Of a stretch of DNA of 64,000 bases, positions 10,628 to 20,163 are shown piece by piece. Location: positions 104,380 through 168,379 of the forward strand of contig NZ_RCZD01000005.1 in assembly GCF_006438725.1 (NCBI RefSeq). The letters are read 5' to 3'. Made by a program: the position numbers and the translations under genes. The DNA comes from Ewingella americana (GTDB lineage Bacteria > Pseudomonadota > Gammaproteobacteria > Enterobacterales > Enterobacteriaceae). How positions within the stretch are numbered: position 1 is the first letter of the stretch; each line of letters starts with the position of its first letter. The notes beneath the pieces are model-generated. The model made no database searches, was not told the DNA's origin, and saw only the letters and a program-made list of their open reading frames with translations.

Positions 10628-10656
10628 CCCGCGCAGAGCAATCTGCGCGGGTTTTT
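10628..10656 (+). terminator. rnpB intrinsic terminator
   Basis: Perfect 10-bp GC-rich stem (CCCGCGCAGA/TCTGCGCGGG), tetraloop GCAA, then five T. The preceding A-run also allows use on the other strand for yhaK. Confidence 0.93.
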
Positions 10657-10678
10657 GTCTTTTCTGTACCGGCTATTT

Positions 10679-11383
10679 TCAGACCGGCAAATCAATCAGC
10701 AATGCCCGCAGTGGTGTACTGGCCGTAATGGTCACCTGGGGTTCAAGGTGGATGAAAGCCCCGTCTCCGCACACCAGTCTCTGCATCTCCTGACTTTCCG
10801 CCCCGAGGGCGCTCACCTGGCCATGAATAGATTGCAAATAAGCCCGTGGCCCGCGGATCGGCAGGGTGATTTGTTCACCAGCCGGTAAATCCAGATGGTG
10901 GATCCATACCTGCTGACGTAATTGCAGGCTGCCACTTTCTCCGTCCGGCGATGCCAGCAAGAGATGTCGCACGCTGCCAACCTTGATTTGCTGGATCAAG
11001 GGGTTCTCATGTTGCGGACAGGCGTCGAGCCACAGCTGCATACGGGTCAGCGGCAGCGTCGCGCTGAGGTTCAGTTCACTGTAGCTGACACTGGCTTGTG
11101 TAGAGAGCAGCGCCGCCTCACCGGCCGCTACGCGAACGCTGTTGCCTTCGCTGTCGCGATATTCGGCTTCACCCTGCAACACCAAATTCAAAATGTCGAC
11201 GCGCGGGTAGGTGCGCGGTTGAAAGCTGGCACCGGGCGCCAGTACTTCCTGATTGAGTACGCGCAGTGAGGCGTAGCCCATAAGTTTCGGATCAAAGTAG
11301 TGTCCGAATGAAAAAGTATAGCGCGCCTTCAGCCAACCAAAGTCAGCTGTGCCGCACTCTTCTGCTGTTCTGCTCTTAATCAT
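10679..11383 (-). CDS. yhaK: Pirin-like protein YhaK
   Basis: Bicupin protein of the pirin family, 234 residues (E. coli 233). E. coli YhaK is a cytosolic protein linked to redox state, but its chemistry is unsettled. Sequence landmarks: GWLKARYTFSFGHYFDP, VLNQEVLAPGASFQPRTYPRVDILNLVLQGEAEYRDSEGN. The N-terminal cupin lacks the full HxH...E...H metal set of true pirins, as in the E. coli protein. It is divergent from the LysR gene yhaJ with a 110-bp spacer, suggesting control by YhaJ (inference). Confidence 0.93.
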   Translation of the reverse strand: MIKSRTAEECGTADFGWLKARYTFSFGHYFDPKLMGYASLRVLNQEVLAPGASFQPRTYPRVDILNLVLQGEAEYRDSEGNSVRVAAGEAALLSTQASVSYSELNLSATLPLTRMQLWLDACPQHENPLIQQIKVGSVRHLLLASPDGESGSLQLRQQVWIHHLDLPAGEQITLPIRGPRAYLQSIHGQVSALGAESQEMQRLVCGDGAFIHLEPQVTITASTPLRALLIDLPV

Positions 11384-11493
11384 GGCGGTCTGGCTCAGTG
11401 AAAAAATCGATAGATAAATGGTAAGCGTCTGGACGCACGATTGTTAGCCAGTTAATCTGGTCGGCATATTCAAATTTCCTGACAGAGAACCGC

Positions 11494-12399
11494 ATGGCTA
11501 AGGATCGCGCACTAACGCTTGAAGCATTACGGGTTATGGATGCCATTGACCGTCGTGGCAGTTTTGCCGCAGCGGCAGATGAGCTGGGCCGCGTGCCTTC
11601 TGCCTTGAGCTACACCATGCAGAAGCTGGAGGAAGAACTGGACGTGGTGCTGTTTGACCGCTCAGGTCATCGGACAAAATTCACCAACGTCGGGCGTATG
11701 TTGCTGGAGCGCGGCCGTGTGCTGCTCGAAGCCGCTGACAAACTTACCGTGGATGCCGAAGCGCTGGCGCGTGGTTGGGAAACCCAGATCACCATCGTCT
11801 GTGAAGCGCTGGCACCGGCCACGCAGCTATTTCCGCTGATCGAAAAACTGGCGTTGAAAGCCAATACGCAGGTGTCGCTGATCACCGAAGTGCTGGCGGG
11901 CGCATGGGAACGTCTGGAACAGGGCCGTGCGGATATCGTCATCGCGCCGGATATGCACTTCCGCTCATCGTCTGAAATAAACAGCCGTAAGCTCTATAAG
12001 CTGGTCAGCGTATACGTCGCCGCACCAGATCACCCCATTCATCTGGAAGCCGAACCGTTATCTGACGTCAGCCGGGTAAAATATCGGGGCATCGCCGTGG
12101 CGGATACTGCCCGCGAACGCCCAGTGCTTACTGTACAGCTTCTCGACAAGCAACAACGTCTCACCGTCAGCACGCTTGAAGAAAAACGTAAAGCGCTGCT
12201 GGCAGGATTAGGCGTCGCGACCATGCCGTATCCGATGGTAGAGCAGGATATTGCCGAAGGCCGTCTGCGCGTGGTGAGTGCGGAGTACAATCATGAATCA
12301 GACATTATCATGGCGTGGCGTCGCGACAGCATGGGCGAAGCGAAAGCCTGGTTCCTGCGCGAAATCGTTAAATTACTGGCCACGCGTGAAGTGAAGTGA
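11494..12399 (+). CDS. yhaJ: LysR-family transcriptional regulator YhaJ
   Basis: 301 residues with an N-terminal winged helix-turn-helix (ALRVMDAIDRRGSFAAAADELGRVPSALSYTMQKLEEEL) and a C-terminal effector domain. Very close to E. coli YhaJ over the whole length, for example DMHFRSSSEINSRKLY and YRGIAVADTARERPVLTVQLLDKQ. E. coli YhaJ activates yqjF-related genes in response to aromatic compounds and affects type III secretion in pathogens. Here yqjF and yqjG lie close downstream, and yhaK is divergent. The effector is not visible in the sequence. Confidence 0.95.
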   Translation: MAKDRALTLEALRVMDAIDRRGSFAAAADELGRVPSALSYTMQKLEEELDVVLFDRSGHRTKFTNVGRMLLERGRVLLEAADKLTVDAEALARGWETQITIVCEALAPATQLFPLIEKLALKANTQVSLITEVLAGAWERLEQGRADIVIAPDMHFRSSSEINSRKLYKLVSVYVAAPDHPIHLEAEPLSDVSRVKYRGIAVADTARERPVLTVQLLDKQQRLTVSTLEEKRKALLAGLGVATMPYPMVEQDIAEGRLRVVSAEYNHESDIIMAWRRDSMGEAKAWFLREIVKLLATREVK

Positions 12400-12455
12400 T
12401 CCTTAAAAACTATCCCCTGTCCCGGCCTTCCCCTTGTGAAAGGGGAAGGTGAGAA

Positions 12456-13439
12456 TCAAAACCTTGTTTCGCGGTTGTGTGGGGAATCTAAATCCTGTAC
12501 CGGTCCGGCTGAGATAATCCCATAGGGGTTAATGGTCGCGTGGCTGCGATAGTAGTGGTTGCGGATATGCGCGAAATCCACGGTTTCAGCAATGCCTGGC
12601 ATCTGGTAAATATCACGCAGGAAACCATACAGGTTCGGGTAATCGCTGATACGGTGGCGGTCACACTTGAAATGCGTGACATACACCGGGTCAAATCTCA
12701 CCAGCGTAGTCCACAAGCGCAAGTCGGCTTCGGTAAGTCTGGTACCTGTCAAATAACGCTGTTTCGCCAGAATGTCCTCGGCCTTATCCAGTGCGGAAAA
12801 CACGCCATTCACCGCTTCATCATAGGCTTCCTGGCTGGTGGCAAAACCGGCTTTGTAGACGCCATTGTTAATTTGCGGATAGACCCACTCGTTGATTTCA
12901 TCAATCACTGCGCGCTGTGGCTGCGGGTAATAATCGCCGGCGAGTGCGCCCTGGGCATCAAACGCGCTGTTGAACATGCGGATGATGTCGGCTGACTCAT
13001 TGCTGACAATGGTCTGCTGCTGTTTGTCCCACAAAATAGGCACTGTCACGCGGCCTGTATAATCGTGCTGTGCCCGCAGATAAATCTCATAGGCATAGTT
13101 CAGATGATACAAATCGTCACCCGTGGCAGCAGGGAAATCGGTGCCAAAGGTCCAACCGTTTTCCAACATCAGTGGATGAACGACCGACACGGGGATCATT
13201 TTCTCCAGCCCTTTTAGTGCGCGCATGACCAGCGTACGGTGCGCCCACGGGCAGGCCAGCGAAACATACAGATGATAACGGTCTTTCTCTGCGGCGAATC
13301 CCCCCTTGCCATGCGGACCGGGTTTGCCATCGGGTGTCACCCAGTTGCGAAACTGTGACTCTGAGCGTTTAAAGTGCCCGCCGGTAGACTTGGTGTCGTA
13401 CCAGATGTCCTGCCAAATACCCTCAACAAGTTGTCCCAT
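12456..13439 (-). CDS. yqjG: Glutathionyl-hydroquinone reductase YqjG
   Basis: Xi-class glutathione transferase that reduces glutathionyl-hydroquinones to hydroquinones. 327 residues. The active-site motif ACPWAH places the catalytic Cys at residue 63, the same as in E. coli. Other family marks are WTFGTDFPAATGD, VPILWDKQQQTIVSNESADI and LTEADLRLWTTLVRFDPVYVTHFKC. It sits downstream of yqjF on the same strand. Confidence 0.97.
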   Translation of the reverse strand: MGQLVEGIWQDIWYDTKSTGGHFKRSESQFRNWVTPDGKPGPHGKGGFAAEKDRYHLYVSLACPWAHRTLVMRALKGLEKMIPVSVVHPLMLENGWTFGTDFPAATGDDLYHLNYAYEIYLRAQHDYTGRVTVPILWDKQQQTIVSNESADIIRMFNSAFDAQGALAGDYYPQPQRAVIDEINEWVYPQINNGVYKAGFATSQEAYDEAVNGVFSALDKAEDILAKQRYLTGTRLTEADLRLWTTLVRFDPVYVTHFKCDRHRISDYPNLYGFLRDIYQMPGIAETVDFAHIRNHYYRSHATINPYGIISAGPVQDLDSPHNRETRF

Positions 13440-13549
13440 ACTCTTTACCCTTAAATAGGCTGTTCTTTAAGAAATAAAAAAGGGCGAAGTGAATAATCAC
13501 ATCGCCCACAATCTTATTCAGTATAGCGGTACATCCCTGGTGTGGGAGA

Positions 13550-13942
13550 TTACCAGTTTTTCTTGATCAAACGGTCGATGCTGAATGCGCCCGGACCAGC
13601 CACGAACAAGGCCAGGAAACCCCCTGCGATAGACAGGTTTTTCATGAACATCATCTGGTTTATAGCCACGGCGAAATCAGTATGGAAGATAAGCGCAGTC
13701 AGGATAGTGAACACGGCAGTGATGATCGCAGTAGTACGAGTCAGGAAGCCGAACAGAATGGCCAGACCGCCGCCGAATTCCAGCAAGATGGTCAGTGGCA
13801 GGAAGAAGCTAGGCACGCCCATTGATGTCATATAACCGGCAGTGGCGGTGTAGCCATTAATTTTGCCCCAGCCTGCAACGATAAAAAGAATTGGCATTAA
13901 AATACGTGCGATCAGCAGGACGGTGTTATTTACCTTGTTCAT
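13550..13942 (-). CDS. yqjF: DoxX-family inner membrane protein YqjF
   Basis: 130 residues with four hydrophobic helices and the DoxX signature ILMPILFIVAGWGKINGYTATAGYM and LEFGGGLAILFGFLTRTTA. I chose the ATG at 13942 (MNKVNN), preceded by a GGAG Shine-Dalgarno; an in-frame upstream extension to 14071 has no family similarity. The E. coli homologue responds to nitroaromatics through YhaJ. Its function is probably in redox/quinone detoxification, but is not established. It is followed by yqjG. Confidence 0.93.
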   Translation of the reverse strand: MNKVNNTVLLIARILMPILFIVAGWGKINGYTATAGYMTSMGVPSFFLPLTILLEFGGGLAILFGFLTRTTAIITAVFTILTALIFHTDFAVAINQMMFMKNLSIAGGFLALFVAGPGAFSIDRLIKKNW

Positions 13943-14149
13943 CTTCGACTCCGGGAAAGTGTCGCCCAAATGGGCGAAAATATTAACGGTACGTTCGGGT
14001 ATTATTTCCTTACGTGACCGCGTCAGGTTGATGGCGAGATAGTAAGTCGAAAGTTGTGATGTTGTTAGCAAGTAAAACTGTCTATTAACATCAAATAAAT
14101 TGAATGGGTAGCGTGTAACGCATCGAAACCTGAGCGTGTAAAAAAGAGA

Positions 14150-14185
14150 GGGGCCAGACTGAAGGTATCAATCTGGCCCCTTTTT
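14150..14185. terminator. Bidirectional terminator downstream of yqjK
   Basis: Stem GGGGCCAGA/TCTGGCCCC with a 13-nt loop, T-run on the + side and an A-rich run on the other. It separates the yqjDEK operon from yqjF. Confidence 0.85.
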
Positions 14186-14247
14186 ATCGACGCTTTCACA
14201 ACGGGAGAACGCGATTTTCTGGCTTTGTATTCAGTGGCTTGTGGGTG

Positions 14248-14532
14248 TTATGGCTTCATAAAATTACGGCGAAACAGCTGTGCCGTACCCCAGATACCAA
14301 GCGCACGACGTGACCAACGAACAACGCTGCTCGGATGACGAATGCCGTAAATCGCCAGCACGCTGGAACCCAGCACCAGATACTTGCGCAGATCAATAAA
14401 CTTCACCCAGCCGCGATCCACTTTTGCTGTGGCTTCAAGCCACTCAAGACGCCCCCCGGCCAGTTCGGCGCGTTGACGGTCGATCTTATGCAGCAGTTTT
14501 ACCTTTTCGATAACGCGGTCAGGTGTACTCAT
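14248..14532 (-). CDS. yqjK: YqjK-like family protein
   Basis: 94-residue small protein with one hydrophobic segment (about 50-63, YLVLGSSVLAIYGI) and a basic C-terminus. Recognised mostly by position as the last gene of yqjD-yqjE-yqjK and by the DRVIEKVKLLHKIDRQRAEL N-terminus typical of YqjK. The ATG overlaps the end of yqjE by four bases. Function unknown; yqjD partners are membrane and ribosome-associated in stationary phase. Confidence 0.9.
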   Translation of the reverse strand: MSTPDRVIEKVKLLHKIDRQRAELAGGRLEWLEATAKVDRGWVKFIDLRKYLVLGSSVLAIYGIRHPSSVVRWSRRALGIWGTAQLFRRNFMKP

Positions 14533-14933
14533 TCGTCATCCTTTTCCAGCAATGTGCGATCAATATCCAGCTGTTTGCGCGTCATGCTCAATAAGGTTGA
14601 ACGTTTCGCCTTAGACAGCGTCCACACCCCCAGAACCACTGCCAGAAATAACAGCACTCCGGTGGCGGTTCCCATTGCCATCAGTCGGTAAGCCGGGTCG
14701 ATTGCCCAGAACAGCACAACCAACAAACTCATCAAACCGAACGCAGTGAAAATAAGGGTGATGCCAGCCATGAGCAGGAGTTGGAAAATATTGGCCTTTT
14801 CCTCTTCCAGCTCAATGACTGCCAACCTGACACGCGTTTCAACAATCCCCACCAGAACGGTGACGATGCGTTGAGCGGTGTCGAGGATCCCTTTGCCCGG
14901 TCCTTGTGGCGGCGTTTTTAAATGTTCAGCCAT
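14529..14933 (-). CDS. yqjE: Phage holin family/YqjE inner membrane protein
   Basis: 134 residues with two membrane helices (about 50-75 and 80-105) of the Actinobacterial holin-X/DUF1469-like family. The family name includes 'holin', but the genes are chromosomal and conserved. ILDTAQRIVTVLVGIVETRVRLAVIELEEEK precedes the first helix. Placed two bases after yqjD and overlapping yqjK, hence one operon. Function unknown. Confidence 0.92.
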   Translation of the reverse strand: MAEHLKTPPQGPGKGILDTAQRIVTVLVGIVETRVRLAVIELEEEKANIFQLLLMAGITLIFTAFGLMSLLVVLFWAIDPAYRLMAMGTATGVLLFLAVVLGVWTLSKAKRSTLLSMTRKQLDIDRTLLEKDDE

Positions 14934-14935
14934 GA

Positions 14936-15241
14936 TTATCGGCGAGCTAACAGAACGCCAATCACTACGCCGACGGCGGCACCAATACCAACGCCAGTCC
15001 AGGGTTTATCGTGAACATAGTCGTCAGCCCGGCCCGCGATCTCTTTCGAATGATGGGCGAGTTTGTCGCCGGTATCACTCAGGCGTGAACGGGTATCCTT
15101 CAGCAGGCTTTCTGCTTTGCTGCGCAGCTTCTCGAGTTCAGCTTTTGGTTTGTCAGTAGAAGTCTGAAGTACTTCTTCCAGCGTATCTGCCAGGGATTTA
15201 AGTTCTGCGCGCAGATGTTCTGATGTGGTGTTATTAGCCAT
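14936..15241 (-). CDS. yqjD: Membrane-anchored ribosome-binding protein YqjD (DUF883)
   Basis: 101 residues. Amphipathic alpha-helical coiled coil (about 5-80) ending in a C-terminal membrane anchor AAVGVVIGVLLARR, the ElaB/YqjD/DUF883 architecture. E. coli YqjD binds stationary-phase ribosomes at the inner membrane and is under RpoS control. The glycine-rich tail and terminal RR are typical. First gene of the yqjDEK operon. Confidence 0.95.
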   Translation of the reverse strand: MANNTTSEHLRAELKSLADTLEEVLQTSTDKPKAELEKLRSKAESLLKDTRSRLSDTGDKLAHHSKEIAGRADDYVHDKPWTGVGIGAAVGVVIGVLLARR

Positions 15242-15399
15242 GTGTAAGTCACTCCATACGTTAACTGATGCGAACTTTTAACATAGCGGATATCTGGCTG
15301 AGCGCAACTACGATCACGTGGATAACGACTCAGTAAGGGGTAAAAAACCCGACAAAAATCCGCTATGTACCGGTAAAAATCTGTCCTGACACAGAGGGT

Positions 15400-15777
15400 T
15401 TACTTGCCCTGTGCTTCTCGTAATTCAGACTGGGCTTCATCCAGTTTTTTCTGTTTGTTGGCGATCTTCTTATTATCACCCGTTGCCTGAGCTTCTTTCA
15501 GCTCATGCTCACGTTCCTTCACTTTCTGCTGTTTTTCGGTGACGTGGCGTGCATTCTCAGCTTTCAGGCCTGCATCAGTACAATGCGCTTTGCTTTCGCT
15601 AAGGGCTTTCTGTAATCCGTTGATCTGACTTTTATTATTATGCTGATGAGCATAATCAAGCTGAGTTTGGATTTCCTGCTGTTTGGTCACACAACTTTCT
15701 GGTTGTGGGGCAGCCAATGCGGCGCTGGATAATATGAGAACGGGTAACGCGATAAGTGTGGATAAACGCAATGTCAT
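15400..15777 (-). CDS. yqjC: DUF1090 periplasmic protein YqjC
   Basis: 125 residues. N-terminal signal peptide MTLRLSTLIALPVLILSSAALA with a cleavage site after AALA, then a Lys/Glu/Gln-rich helical domain with two Cys (CVTKQQEI and HCTDAG) that could form a disulfide. I set the start at 15777; the seven upstream codons MTKEDTL lack signal-peptide character. Conserved but of unknown function; it lies upstream of yqjD as in E. coli. Confidence 0.92.
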   Translation of the reverse strand: MTLRLSTLIALPVLILSSAALAAPQPESCVTKQQEIQTQLDYAHQHNNKSQINGLQKALSESKAHCTDAGLKAENARHVTEKQQKVKEREHELKEAQATGDNKKIANKQKKLDEAQSELREAQGK

Positions 15778-15928
15778 GAGGGTGTCTTCCTTAGTCAATG
15801 TGAAACGCGAGGGGCGTTTCTTCCATAAAGCGCCTTGCGTGACGCATATAATTGTTGAATATTTCAGAAGAAATTATAACAGCTAAAAATAGATGTGCTC
15901 AAAGGAGGAATCTGAAAGCGTGGCGTGG

Positions 15929-16315
15929 TTAGCCCACTTTGAGCGGATTGCCGCTGAGTTTTTTCACCCATGATGGGGATTGGGTCGGCTCGCAAAGTTT
16001 GATTGAAAAACCCATCGGCAGGATATCCTGCAAGGCCCGCTCAGCAAGCATACGCTGCTCGCCAGAGTCCAGTTGCACAATCAGCCCGTCGTCCACGGGA
16101 GTAATACTTTTGATGCGGATACCGCGCTCATTGAGGCTTTGGTAAACGAAGAAGCCGTCCGGCAGGGTTAGACCCGCACGGGCCGGGCGAATCTGCAGCG
16201 CATTGGTATTTTGTGGCATCCGCGAGAAGGCAAACCCCATGGCAGCGGCAATCAGCAGCAGCGTGATTAACGTCACTGGCCACAGTATCGGGCGTTTAAA
16301 TCGCAGATTTTTCAT
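15929..16315 (-). CDS. mzrA: EnvZ/OmpR modulator MzrA
   Basis: Inner-membrane protein of 128 residues that links the CpxAR and EnvZ/OmpR systems by binding EnvZ in E. coli. One transmembrane segment (about 10-32, [21 protein letters not shown]) and a periplasmic domain with [24 protein letters not shown]. The start codon overlaps the end of yqjA (ATGA), the conserved yqjA-mzrA coupling. Confidence 0.95.
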   Translation of the reverse strand: MKNLRFKRPILWPVTLITLLLIAAAMGFAFSRMPQNTNALQIRPARAGLTLPDGFFVYQSLNERGIRIKSITPVDDGLIVQLDSGEQRMLAERALQDILPMGFSIKLCEPTQSPSWVKKLSGNPLKVG

Positions 16316-16995
16316 GGCGCTTTATTGCCTTTCTTCAGACGGTCAGCTTGCTTCTTACGCCAGAGCAACAGCAACGAGCCCCCTAAACCGCCGACCAGCA
16401 GCACCAGCGGTAACAGCATCAGGCAGTTCATCAACTGATCTTCGTATTTCAGGAACAGCGGCGTCTTACCGATGAAGTAGCCGAGTGTCGTCAGAATCAG
16501 CACCCACAACAAACCGCTTATCCAGTTGAAGAACTGGAAACGGGCATTGTTCAGCCCGGACAAACCCGCGATGGTCGGCAGCAAGGTGCGAACAAACGCC
16601 AGAAAACGGCCTACCAGCAGCGCAGACAGACCATGCTTGTGGAAGAGATTGTGCGCACGTTCGTGATATTGCACCGGGAGATGGGCCAGCCAGCCCTGTA
16701 CTATTCGGGTATTTCCCAGCCATTTTCCCTGAATGTAACTTAACCAGCAGCCGAGGCTGGCGGCGGTGGTCAGCAGGAAAATGGTCAGCGGGAAGTTCAT
16801 CGCATCTTTTGCGATCAGCACGCCCACCAGAATCAACAGGCTGTCACCGGGAAGAAAAGCCGCGGGAAGCAGGCCATTTTCCAGAAAAATGATCAGAAAC
16901 AGAACGATGTACAGTGTCCAGACCATCGAAGGGTTGGCCAGTGTTTCGTAATCTTGTTGCCAGAGGGCATCAATGAGCGAACTAATGATTTCCAT
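16312..16995 (-). CDS. yqjA: DedA-family membrane protein YqjA
   Basis: 227 residues, DedA/SNARE-associated family, implicated in envelope homeostasis and proton-dependent transport in E. coli (with YghB). Several membrane helices and the family motifs [35 protein letters not shown] and [18 protein letters not shown], including the conserved acidic and arginine residues. Forms an operon with mzrA. Confidence 0.96.
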   Translation of the reverse strand: MEIISSLIDALWQQDYETLANPSMVWTLYIVLFLIIFLENGLLPAAFLPGDSLLILVGVLIAKDAMNFPLTIFLLTTAASLGCWLSYIQGKWLGNTRIVQGWLAHLPVQYHERAHNLFHKHGLSALLVGRFLAFVRTLLPTIAGLSGLNNARFQFFNWISGLLWVLILTTLGYFIGKTPLFLKYEDQLMNCLMLLPLVLLVGGLGGSLLLLWRKKQADRLKKGNKAP

Positions 16996-17399
16996 GTACT
17001 TTAGCGAAACTCCATAATTTTCAGTTAACCCACCTGAATCAATGCGGAGCAGTGCAGCTCAACGCGAAATAACCAGGCCGATAGGACGCCTTTCCATGGC
17101 GCTTAGGGTAAGAAAAGTCGCTTAATTGTAACAAAACCACCCATGTTGAGACAGGTAAATATACCTGTTAAAACCGAATGATATAAGCGTGGTACGCCCG
17201 GCAGGGCGCGCTTTTACACTCACTGACACAACTCGACAGTGACTGACAGGAATCGCGAAAGTGTTTTCCTCAGAATCATTTATTTCAGAAAACTTTTATT
17301 TAGAAACGTTCACTGCAGGAGGCGGATTAAATCCAGAAAGGGCGGAATGATTAGCGTGGATCAGCAGGCCGTGCAAACAGCCTGCTGCAAACCGGGGAA
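16996..17399. other. yqjA-exuR intergenic region
   Basis: About 400 bp with no supportable gene. It holds the upstream region of yqjA and the 3' side of exuR, including an 8-bp stem CAGCAGGC/GCCTGCTG (17362-17387) just after exuR that lacks a U-tract. The open frame at 17239-17472 runs into exuR antisense and is not credible. Confidence 0.6.
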
Positions 17400-18194
17400 T
17401 TACTTGTTGTTCATCGCGGAAGAGAGATGCTGCGCAGGAGCATCAAGGTGGACAACCGGATTTTCGGAATAGAGATAGCGGTCAACGTTGAATTCGAAAT
17501 CATCGCTGGTGGCACGGAACAGCATCTGCTTGGTATTTTCCAGATGTTGCCACATCGCCAGTTTGGCCGCGTTCGGATCGCGGCGGATCAACGCCTTGAG
17601 GATCTGGTCATGATCTTCGCACCAGCTTTCGATCGACTTCGCGTCGATATGCTCGTGCAATTTACGCCAGTAAGGATTCTGCCGCCGCTGACTCCACATC
17701 TTTTCGACGATGCTTGCCATGGCGCTATTTTGTGTCGATTGCGCTACCTGAATGTGGAATTTCAGATCCCACTCAGAATCGCGGAAGCGGTCTTCCAGAC
17801 GAGCTTGTTCCTGAATTTCCATCAAACGCATGATGTCCTGTTTGGTCACCTGCGTGGCGGCAAATTCAGCAATATTACTTTCAATCAGTTGACGCGCTTG
17901 TAACAGCTCGAATGGACCGGCGGCACCAAATTCCAAACCGTTGTCTGTCACGACCAGATGTTTTTGCTGGTTGGACATCACATGTATGCCGGAACCTTTG
18001 CGCACTTCAACATAACCTTCCACTTCCAGCATGATGATCGCTTCTCGCACCACGGTGCGGCTGACGTTCATCTCCTCTGAAATCAAGCGTTCGGCCGGTA
18101 ATTTTTCACCGACGGGGTAAACGCCGCTCTCAATTCTCTCCTTGAGCGTGGCTGCCAGTTGCTGATAAAGACGTCTGGTTTCAGTGGGTTCCAT
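17400..18194 (-). CDS. exuR: Hexuronate regulon repressor ExuR (GntR/FadR family)
   Basis: 264 residues. N-terminal winged helix ([59 protein letters not shown]) and C-terminal FCD effector domain with the metal-site histidines ([30 protein letters not shown]). In E. coli it represses exuT, uxaCA and uxaB and is released by galacturonate-derived signals. I use the ATG at 18194 (MEPTETRR), matching the E. coli N-terminus; the longer frame to 18260 adds unrelated residues. It sits next to exuT. Confidence 0.95.
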   Translation of the reverse strand: MEPTETRRLYQQLAATLKERIESGVYPVGEKLPAERLISEEMNVSRTVVREAIIMLEVEGYVEVRKGSGIHVMSNQQKHLVVTDNGLEFGAAGPFELLQARQLIESNIAEFAATQVTKQDIMRLMEIQEQARLEDRFRDSEWDLKFHIQVAQSTQNSAMASIVEKMWSQRRQNPYWRKLHEHIDAKSIESWCEDHDQILKALIRRDPNAAKLAMWQHLENTKQMLFRATSDDFEFNVDRYLYSENPVVHLDAPAQHLSSAMNNK

Positions 18195-18288
18195 GGCTTT
18201 ACTCTTCATTAATATATACGGAAGCGATAAAAGGGTCGTTGAATGACGTTGGTCAATCATCCGGGCACATCGCCTGCCAGGGTAAAAC

Positions 18289-18300
18289 TTGTTATACCAG
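18289..18300. promoter_or_regulatory. Possible ExuR/UxuR-type operator upstream of exuR
   Basis: TTGTTATACCAG resembles one half and the core of the UxuR/ExuR consensus as I recall it (around TTGGTATACCAA). About 95 bp before the exuR start, compatible with autoregulation. Weak. Confidence 0.35.
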
Positions 18301-18370
18301 TATACGGGGAACGCAGAACGGTTGCACCGTCGAACACTTGCCAGAAATAAGCATGAGGGTAATAAAAACG

Positions 18371-18396
18371 AAAAAGCCCGGGCTGTTTTCCGGGCT
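18371..18396 (-). terminator. exuT terminator
   Basis: On the minus strand a stem AGCCCGG/CCGGGCT with an 8-nt loop, followed by five U. It lies directly after the exuT stop. Confidence 0.85.
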
Positions 18397-18408
18397 AAAA
18401 CCGAGTTA

Positions 18409-19701
18409 TCAGGCTTTTGCGGCTTGCAGAGGCTGAGCGACAGGTTCCACCGCTGACCGATTCTGCAGGACGGTCCAGATGACCACAGCCCCGATCAGAT
18501 CGAACACCGAAAGTGCAGCAAACAGTGGGCTGAAGCCCAATGTATCGGCCAGAGCACCGACCACCAGGGCAAACATCGTACTGGCCGTCCATGCCGCCAT
18601 CCCCGTCAGTCCGTTGGCCGTCGCGACTTCATTACGGCCAAATACATCTGAAGAGAGGGTGATCAACGCGCCGGAAAGTGACTGGTGCGCAAATCCGCCG
18701 ACGCACAACAAAGCAATCGCAGCATAAGGGCTGGCAAACAGACCAATCATCCCGGGGCCAATCATCAATACTGCCCCCATGGTGACGACCAATTTACGCG
18801 ATACAATCAGGTTAACTTTGAAATATTTCTGGAACAGCGGCGGCAGATACCCACCGACGATGCAGCCTAAGTCAGCGAACAGCATTGGCATCCAGGCGAA
18901 CATGGCAATGTGTTTAAGGTCAAAACCGTAGGCTTTAAACATAAACAACGGGATCCATGCATTGAACGTCCCCCAGGCGGGTTCGGCCAGGAAACGTGGC
19001 AGTGCGATACCCCAGAACTGGCGGTTACGCAGGATTTCCCAGGCTGACATCTTTTTAGCATTGGTGGTCTGGTGTTGAGCTTCCTGACCGCCGAGAATAT
19101 ATTCGCGTTCTGGTGCGCTAAGTTTTTTCTGATCTTTTGGATGTTTATAGAACACTAACCAGCAGATAGCCCAGATCATACTCAGGGCCCCGGTAATGAT
19201 GAAGGCGAGTTGCCAGCTGTGCATAATGATGCACCAGACTACCAGCGGTGGCGCAATCATCCCGCCGATAGAAGAACCGACGTTAAAGTAGCCTACGGCA
19301 ATAGAACGTTCCTTTGCCGGGAACCATTCGCTGGTGGCTTTCAGGCCTGCAGGGATCATCGCGGCTTCTGCCATACCGACAGCACCACGGGCAATGGCAA
19401 GGCCACCCCAGCTGCTTGCCAGCGCGGTCGCCATACAGAAGATGGCCCACATGATGGCAAACATGGCGTAACCGACTTTGGTCCCCATCACGTCAAGGAC
19501 GTAACCGGCAACCGGCTGCATAAGTGTATAGCAGGCGGAATAGGCGGCGATAATGTAGGAATATTGCTGTGTGCTGATGTTGAGTTGGCTCATCAGCGTT
19601 GGTGCTGCAGCGGCTATGGCGTTACGTGTTAAATAGCCTAATACAGTACCGACTGTGACCAGCCCGATCATGTACCAGCGTAACCCTTTGATCTTACCCA
19701 T
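18409..19701 (-). CDS. exuT: Hexuronate transporter ExuT (MFS)
   Basis: Imports galacturonate and glucuronate by proton symport. 430 residues with twelve predicted helices and strong match to E. coli Exu[86 protein letters not shown] and [21 protein letters not shown]. It is divergent from uxaCBA over a 462-bp control region. Confidence 0.97.
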   Translation of the reverse strand: MGKIKGLRWYMIGLVTVGTVLGYLTRNAIAAAAPTLMSQLNISTQQYSYIIAAYSACYTLMQPVAGYVLDVMGTKVGYAMFAIMWAIFCMATALASSWGGLAIARGAVGMAEAAMIPAGLKATSEWFPAKERSIAVGYFNVGSSIGGMIAPPLVVWCIIMHSWQLAFIITGALSMIWAICWLVFYKHPKDQKKLSAPEREYILGGQEAQHQTTNAKKMSAWEILRNRQFWGIALPRFLAEPAWGTFNAWIPLFMFKAYGFDLKHIAMFAWMPMLFADLGCIVGGYLPPLFQKYFKVNLIVSRKLVVTMGAVLMIGPGMIGLFASPYAAIALLCVGGFAHQSLSGALITLSSDVFGRNEVATANGLTGMAAWTASTMFALVVGALADTLGFSPLFAALSVFDLIGAVVIWTVLQNRSAVEPVAQPLQAAKA

Positions 19702-19933
19702 TTAACTCTCTCCCAGTAAATAATCCGGTATTGGCTGCATATTTGCGGCCGCAGCACATTGAGCGCCGCCGCTCGGGGCGGGGCTTCTTCTTCGTGCTGC
19801 TGATGAGTACGTTATTTGACTACCCTGTTTTTGTTATCCCCATGTCCCGGACAAAAACGTCGGTGATGTGGCAGGTCTTCACAGACGTTCTTGTTCGGGC
19901 GAGCTAAAGATAACTTGTCATACAGATTTAAAA

Positions 19934-19949
19934 TTTGAATGACATCACA
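19934..19949. promoter_or_regulatory. Candidate CRP site in the exuT-uxaC control region
   Basis: TTTGA-N6-TCACA matches 9 of 10 bases of the CRP consensus TGTGA-N6-TCACA. It lies 233 bp before exuT and 215 bp before uxaC, in a region where catabolite control is expected. Confidence 0.5.
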
Positions 19950-20096
19950 AAACCACACTTAGATTGTGTGGATAATAGTAGATATCGCAATAAATCTATA
20001 ATTATCATTAAATTCAAGATGATGAATATTTTAGTGTGATCCGGGTAACAGTATTGACCCTATTCATGGGATTAAATAGTGCTGGACGATGACCAT

Positions 20097-20122
20097 AATT
20101 GGTGTGATAACTTCGCACCATT
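20097..20122. promoter_or_regulatory. Imperfect palindrome before uxaC, possible ExuR operator
   Basis: AATTGGTGTGA and TTCGCACCATT face each other across four bases, 42 bp before the uxaC start. The half-sites ATTGGT/ACCATT resemble the ends of the hexuronate-regulator consensus. The rest of the 462-bp exuT-uxaC gap holds AT-rich promoter DNA and no gene. Confidence 0.35.
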
Positions 20123-20163
20123 GAGAGATAACTCAGAATTGAATTGAAGGTGAGGAACCTAAG

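Noticed and set aside
14529..14933. Phage holin
   Set aside because: The family label includes holin, but the gene is the conserved chromosomal yqjE in the yqjDEK operon.
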